Shown here: positions 60,004-64,000 of the stretch, one piece after another
Numbering within the stretch: position 1 is the first letter of the stretch
Layout of the letters: every line of letters starts with the position of its first letter
Origin: Nostoc calcicola FACHB-3891
Lineage (GTDB): Bacteria > Cyanobacteriota > Cyanobacteriia > Cyanobacteriales > Nostocaceae
Direction: 5' to 3'
Assembly: GCF_014697355.1 (NCBI RefSeq)
Contig: NZ_JACJRQ010000008.1
Span: forward strand, 1 to 64,000
DNA length: 64,000 bases
Position numbers and translations under genes: made by a program
The notes under the pieces: generated by a model
The model's database searches: none
Told to the model about the DNA's origin: nothing
What the model saw: only the letters and a program-made list of their open reading frames with translations

Positions 60004-61000
60004 AATTTCGCACCTCTTGGTTGTAGCGCGTCAAACTCTCCAGGTTTTTTTGTACATCTAAAGATGAGGGTTTGAGTGCTAGCGTACCTAAATTTAATTC
60101 GTCCTGAAATTTTTTGATTTTGTCTCGACAAGTCTCCACATCACCGATAATTGAGTTCTCAATCAAATAGTCTTCATCGAAACAAATGTTTGTGCGATCG
60201 AATGGTTTTTGGTTGGGATTCGCACTTTTCTGCAATAGTTGGGCCGAATTAGCTTTCATTTTCTGGCTAAATTGCCGAATAAAAGGTAACGCTTCACTCA
60301 CTGCCTCACGATCTGTTTTGCCAACATAAAAGAAGCGTGCCAACACTAAGTTTTCGGCACCACTAGCATTTAACGCTTGATATTTGGCAATGGTATTCTT
60401 CAATCTCGGTAGAGAAAACGGTGGGCCACCCATCAAACTAAAGGAATGTTTGGCGGCAAACTCGATACCATCATCACCACCAGTGGCAACATACACGGGA
60501 ATTTTTTGCTGCAATGGTTTGGGGTAAATTGTCAGGCGATCGCATTGATAATATTGCCCATTAAATGATACGTTAGTTTCATATAAAAGCTTCTCAATCA
60601 ATGCCATCGCCTCTAGCATTTTGGGACGCGATTCACTCGTTGATGTCGCAAAATGCTTGTTTTGTTGAGGGAAAGGCCCTCCTTTGGCAACTCCAAATAA
60701 TAATCGTCCATTGCACAAGTTATCCAAAGTGGCGATGTCCTCTGCTACCCTAATCGGGTTATGAAATGGCAGTAACACCGCCGCCGTGCCTAATTTGATA
60801 GTTGAAGTCAATCCCGCCAAGTGTGCCATTAACACTAACATCGATGGGCTAAGATTGGATTCACTAAAATGATGCTCACTCACCCAAGCTTCCTCAAACC
60901 CTAAGCTTTCTGCCTGTTTGATCAGGGTTACTTGCTCAAAAATGGCACGACGAGCATCTTGGTGATGATTTTCGTAATTGCAGAAAATTCCAGTTTTCAT
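59993..61000 (-). CDS. Luciferase-like flavin-dependent monooxygenase
   Basis: The 335-aa product is a bacterial luciferase family (LLM) protein. It carries AESLGFEEAWVSEHHFSESN (near residue 31), HLAGLTSTIKLGTAAVLLPF (near 60), RVAEDIATLDNLCNGRLLFG (near 83), and IPVYVATGGDDGIEFAAK (near 164). These enzymes oxidise organic substrates using reduced flavin and oxygen. The substrate is unknown. The end overlaps the small conserved gene at 59,629-60,003, suggesting a bicistronic unit. Confidence 0.85.
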   Translation of the reverse strand: MKTGIFCNYENHHQDARRAIFEQVTLIKQAESLGFEEAWVSEHHFSESNLSPSMLVLMAHLAGLTSTIKLGTAAVLLPFHNPIRVAEDIATLDNLCNGRLLFGVAKGGPFPQQNKHFATSTSESRPKMLEAMALIEKLLYETNVSFNGQYYQCDRLTIYPKPLQQKIPVYVATGGDDGIEFAAKHSFSLMGGPPFSLPRLKNTIAKYQALNASGAENLVLARFFYVGKTDREAVSEALPFIRQFSQKMKANSAQLLQKSANPNQKPFDRTNICFDEDYLIENSIIGDVETCRDKIKKFQDELNLGTLALKPSSLDVQKNLESLTRYNQEVRNYVV

Positions 61001-61256
61001 TACTTGCGTTGATACTTTTTACCCACCGTCTGTGCTGGCTATTTTAGTAGTCTAGTCAGAATTCAGGAGTCAGAATTCAGAATTCAGAATTCAGAATTCA
61101 GGAGTCAGAATTGAGAATAGTTCAAAAATCAGGAGAACATGATGATGAATGAATATACCGATCGTATTACACTCCTGATAAATTCTGATTTCATGTCCAA
61201 CTAATCACTTCTGATTCAAATCTCTCCCCGTCCCCGCGTCCCCGCGTCAACTCCTG

Positions 61257-61622
61257 TTAGGTAGCAACCCACTGCAACTCCAACCATAGGCGTGGATTGT
61301 TCTGTTTGAGCTTCGACATTGGATCGCGCAATAATCGCTTGGCATTTATGCAGACTACCTGCATTAGACCCATGTTGTCTGCTACTTCTCGAAGTATTTC
61401 TTTTTGGGCTTGCACATAGGAAATCATTTCATCAGAGCAATAAATTCCTATGTATTGCAAGCGTCTAGCAGGTCGTCCCCAAAAACAGGTTATGACTTTT
61501 ATATGGCACCCTTCCAGTAATTCCCCAACTTGTGGATAGTAGTGGTTGAGGACTCTTGTGAATTCTTTAGCTAAGATGTCTTCAGCAATCATTTCAACTG
61601 ATATTTCTGTAGCGTTCATCAC
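61257..61622 (-). CDS. Conserved hypothetical protein
   Basis: The 121-aa soluble alpha/beta product has EFTRVLNHYYPQVGELLEGC, a Trp/Arg-rich CFWGRPARRLQYIGIYCSDE and a final QNNPRLWLELQWVA. No family was recognised with confidence. A second Met directly follows the first. It is separated from neighbours by repeat-rich spacers. Confidence 0.6.
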   Translation of the reverse strand: MMNATEISVEMIAEDILAKEFTRVLNHYYPQVGELLEGCHIKVITCFWGRPARRLQYIGIYCSDEMISYVQAQKEILREVADNMGLMQVVCINAKRLLRDPMSKLKQNNPRLWLELQWVAT

Positions 61623-62022
61623 TCTATTTAATATAACATAATTTTGTCAGTTAAATATAACAATTTACTTTATTTAACTGAAATAAAATATTAAAAGAGA
61701 ATTCACAATTCAGAATTCAGAATTCACAATTCACAATTCAGAACTCAGAATTCACAATTCAGAATGGGCTACGCCCCGCTGTGCTAACAGAATTCAGGAA
61801 TTTTTAGGCTACGTTGTCGCGCCCATATAAGCACCTTGAATTGTTGATGCTGCGTGATGCTCTAGGCTAATGCAGCCTACATTTTCTTACTCCTGAATTT
61901 TAAATTTTGCTGCATTTTATACAAAAAAAAGGTATACCTGATTTGGTACACCTCTAATTCATTCTGATTCCTGAATTCTGAATTCTGAATTCTGAATTCT
62001 GATTTTTAATTTTTAATTCTTA
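61623..62022. repeat. Spacer of AATTCAGAATTCAC-type tandem repeats
   Basis: TTCAGAATTCACAA-type repeats (61,690-61,760) are followed by complementary GAATTCTGAATTCTG repeats (61,970-62,005). A transcript could form a long stem. A similar tract lies at 61,060-61,105. No gene is seen. Confidence 0.7.
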
Positions 62023-62334
62023 TTATCGAGCATTGCGTTCACAGACTAAAACCTCTGCCACAATATCCGGGACATTTACAAAGTCTGTAAATCCTTCAGA
62101 GCCACGAATCGGTGAAATAAATGTATAGTTTGGATCGCACACTCCATTGTCATAGACTTGGATAAACCACCGATCTGGAAATCCTTCTACACCTAGTTCT
62201 ACAATGTACCAACTCTCGCCAATGAGACGAGAGTTAAAGATTGTAAACCACTCTCTATTTTCTTCTGAAATGTTCCAATCTGCCATGAGTAGCTCTAAAG
62301 CTATTTGTCCGGCATCTGTTGAAGTCAATAGCAT
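62023..62334 (-). CDS. Hypothetical protein
   Basis: The 103-aa product has an alpha/beta composition with an N-terminal helix (DAGQIALELLMADWNISEEN) and beta-like SWYIVELGVEGFPDRWFIQV and DNGVCDPNYTFISPIRGS. The pattern resembles small immunity or NTF2-like proteins, but no family is certain. Its start lies 2 bp after the stop of the preceding gene, so the two are cotranscribed. Confidence 0.6.
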   Translation of the reverse strand: MLLTSTDAGQIALELLMADWNISEENREWFTIFNSRLIGESWYIVELGVEGFPDRWFIQVYDNGVCDPNYTFISPIRGSEGFTDFVNVPDIVAEVLVCERNAR

Positions 62335-62336
62335 TT

Positions 62337-62612
62337 TTACTCCTTATTAGCAACTTCCGAGTTGGAAACTTCAGGAACTTCAGGATATAAACCGAGTTGT
62401 TTAGCTAACTCACGCGCTACAAAAAATAAAAATTTTGCACCATCTTGATTGCCTTCATGGGCGAACATAGTTGCCACTTGTAACATTGTTTCTACTAAGC
62501 CAGAATCAACTAATTCTGGCTGACTTTCTAAAATTTCTGGTTCCTGACCGTTAGGGCATTTCAGTAGCTCATCAATCAGGTTAAAATACAAGTGTTGGCG
62601 TTGTTCTGTCAT
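62337..62612 (-). CDS. Helical protein resembling the N-terminal domain of cyanobacterial CHAT/TPR proteins
   Basis: The 91-aa product (start ATG 62,612, MTEQRQHL) has QHLYFNLIDELLKCPNGQEP, LVDSGLVETMLQVATMFAHE and FLFFVARELAKQLG. This pattern is known to me as the N-terminal helical cap of long cyanobacterial proteins with TPR and CHAT domains. Here it stands alone. It is cotranscribed with the downstream gene. A longer start 27 nt upstream lacks good support. Confidence 0.65.
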   Translation of the reverse strand: MTEQRQHLYFNLIDELLKCPNGQEPEILESQPELVDSGLVETMLQVATMFAHEGNQDGAKFLFFVARELAKQLGLYPEVPEVSNSEVANKE

Positions 62613-62698
62613 GGTGATTTTTTTGATTTGAATGAACAATTTTGTAGCGTAGATAGAGAGTTGAAAATCTCTTAATAACTCTAATAATGTCCGATCGC

Positions 62699-63118
62699 TT
62701 ACTGCTCAATGCTTTGTTGCCACAACCTCTCCAACATTTCAACTTGTTCTCTTAAAACAGCAGCACGATAAACAAGATATCTGTCGTAAAAGATAATACC
62801 TAACCCAACACAAATCGGGGTTAACAAGAAGAACCATTGTAGGATAGTGCCAAATTTATATTGCTCAGCAAGATTCAGCATTTGATTAACCACATTCTGC
62901 TCAGAGGTTTTGATGTTAGTCTGAGATAATGGTGTATTTTGTGTCTGGGGAGTCACAGCGATCGCCACATCAGTTTTGTTAACTTCGCAGGCTAAATTCT
63001 GTGATTCTAATAACTCAAGATGTCGCTCCCAAATTATGCCAAATACTACTAGCCCCGGAGAAAGCACTGCTAAGCTAACGACGCAAACTGTAAGAACATT
63101 TAAAAATTTGGCTTTCAT
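62699..63118 (-). CDS. Hypothetical membrane protein
   Basis: The 139-aa product has an N-terminal hydrophobic span (about residues 8-30, LTVCVVSLAVLSPGLVVFGI), a hydrophilic loop, and a second span (about 92-112, WFFLLTPICVGLGIIFYDRY). The C-terminal helix (REQVEMLERLWQQSIEQ) is a likely coiled coil. No family is known. It may be part of the same leftward unit as the two genes downstream. Confidence 0.6.
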   Translation of the reverse strand: MKAKFLNVLTVCVVSLAVLSPGLVVFGIIWERHLELLESQNLACEVNKTDVAIAVTPQTQNTPLSQTNIKTSEQNVVNQMLNLAEQYKFGTILQWFFLLTPICVGLGIIFYDRYLVYRAAVLREQVEMLERLWQQSIEQ

Positions 63119-64000
63119 CTTGGCTCTCCCTTGCTAGGTAGTATGCACCTAGTAAGATTTGTCATTTGTTATTTGTCATTTGTCATTTGTTATTTTTAAA
63201 TGACCAATGACTAATGACTAATGTTATTTTTCCTTTGTCATTTGTTATTTGTAAACGAGCAATGACTAATGACTGTTGATTCTCAAAAGAGAGATTAAGA
63301 AGTCCCCCCTAGTTCACTAAGCTTTCGCTTAGGAATGTTGGGGGGTAGAGGGGAATCTCTGCGTAAATCCTATACGATTTATATCAGTCGCCTCTCCACA
63401 AAACAGTTTACCCCAGCCCTATTAAGATTATTAAATTCATTACAATAGTACTCAAAGCCTGTAATTATTGCCTGATAAGTATTTTAAAAATTCATTGGGG
63501 TAGAGGTGCTAGTGTTTTTCAGATGGGGTTCTAGTGTTTTCGAGGTGGGGTTCTGGTGTGTGGAGTACTCAACCTCAAAGCAATGTAGGCAAGGATTAAA
63601 GACTCTTTGTTGGAAAATTTGGAGATGACCAAATCTGTACTCAAAACAAAATATCGATGTCTTTTGATAAGGATAGACTGAATCAATATAAAAAGCAATT
63701 AAATTTTATTTGATAACTCATATTTCCATAACAAATTGAATTATAGCGATTAATATGTTGATTATTATTTGAAAAGTTCTTCTTAAACTTATATATTTTG
63801 CCGATGAGTTAAAATACATAGTACATACATTCATCTGCACTCCAGGTAAGAATTCACTACTAATGAAGAGACAGTGCAGTATTTTTGATTCCACAAACGA
63901 GCAACTGACATTGAAAAATCAGAATTTCTCAGAGGATGTTTGAAAAGTCATGATTGATGTATCAAATATTTTTTTACCCCACCCTAACCCTCCCCTTGTA
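63119..64000. other. Intergenic with repeats and a nested hairpin
   Basis: TCATTTGTTATTTG-type repeats (63,160-63,260) precede a nested hairpin at 63,304-63,345. That hairpin has an outer CCCCCC/GGGGGG stem and an inner CTAAGC/GCTTAG stem with a TTTC loop. Three imperfect units of a GGGGTTCTAGTGTTTT-like repeat lie at about 63,505-63,560. The last 400 bp are AT-rich and end in a CCCCACCCTAACCCTCCCC tract seen in many Nostoc spacers. No gene is seen. Confidence 0.5.

Overview
The window is chromosomal DNA of a heterocyst-forming cyanobacterium close to Nostoc/Anabaena. Three lines support this. The HIP1 octamer GCGATCGC is frequent. The spacers carry the short tandem repeats typical of Nostoc. 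The gene order is a classic heterocyst nif cluster (nifD 3' end, nifK, nifE, nifN, nifX, nifW, hesA, hesB, fdxH) followed by the uptake hydrogenase genes (hupS, hupL, hupW) and an extended hyp maturation operon.

Region 1 (1 to about 24,453) is the right-hand part of a nifD excision element. The 11-bp recombination core GGATTACTCCG lies at 24,443-24,453 inside the last 50 codons of nifD, and the XisA recombinase gene lies just inside it (22,830-24,140). No 5' half of nifD and no second core were found, so the element runs past the left edge and exceeds 24 kb. The DNA is in the vegetative, unrearranged form. The element carries plasmid-like functions: a small tyrosine recombinase, a ribbon-helix-helix regulator with two identical palindromic operators, a DnaB-N/RepA-like helicase with repeated GGTGATCC octamers, and an XRE repressor with two operators. 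It also has an operon of about ten tiny overlapping genes of unknown role. Next comes a divergent IS110-type DEDD recombinase preceded by a candidate structured RNA of about 260 nt, which is the best candidate here for an undescribed system. The rest is mixed cargo: an RTX protein, a histidine kinase, a methyltransferase, XisH/XisI pairs, a dienelactone hydrolase, a ten-copy 20-bp tandem repeat, a decayed toxin-antitoxin locus and an ATPase/nuclease-like pair that could be defensive.

Region 2 (24,444-37,500) is nitrogenase. nifK, a Mo-nitrogenase-associated gene, nifE, nifN, nifX, two NifX-associated genes, nifW, hesA, hesB and fdxH all run rightward. Together they supply the MoFe beta subunit, the FeMo-cofactor scaffold, Fe-S assembly and the heterocyst ferredoxin. 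A FeoA-like gene, a molybdopterin/molybdate-binding Mop gene, an ankyrin gene overlapping a SagB-type oxidoreductase, and a small conserved gene follow.

Region 3 (37,500-58,520) is uptake hydrogenase. hupW, hupL and hupS lie on the minus strand. The five accessory genes (TPR, two small membrane proteins, NifU-Rieske, NHL) and hypF, hypC, hypD, a tautomerase, hypE, hypA and hypB lie on the plus strand. hupL is uninterrupted but retains the 16-bp sequence used as the hupL-element attachment site in Anabaena. A second RTX gene, a broken hicAB locus and a frameshifted Rpn-family gene sit between.

Region 4 (58,520-64,000) holds an intact Rpn-like gene, a flavin-dependent monooxygenase overlapping a small conserved gene, and several small unknown genes separated by repeat-rich spacers. 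Many intergenic spacers contain miniature inverted-repeat elements or low-complexity palindromes. All assignments rest on reading the sequence and on recall of protein families; no searches were run.
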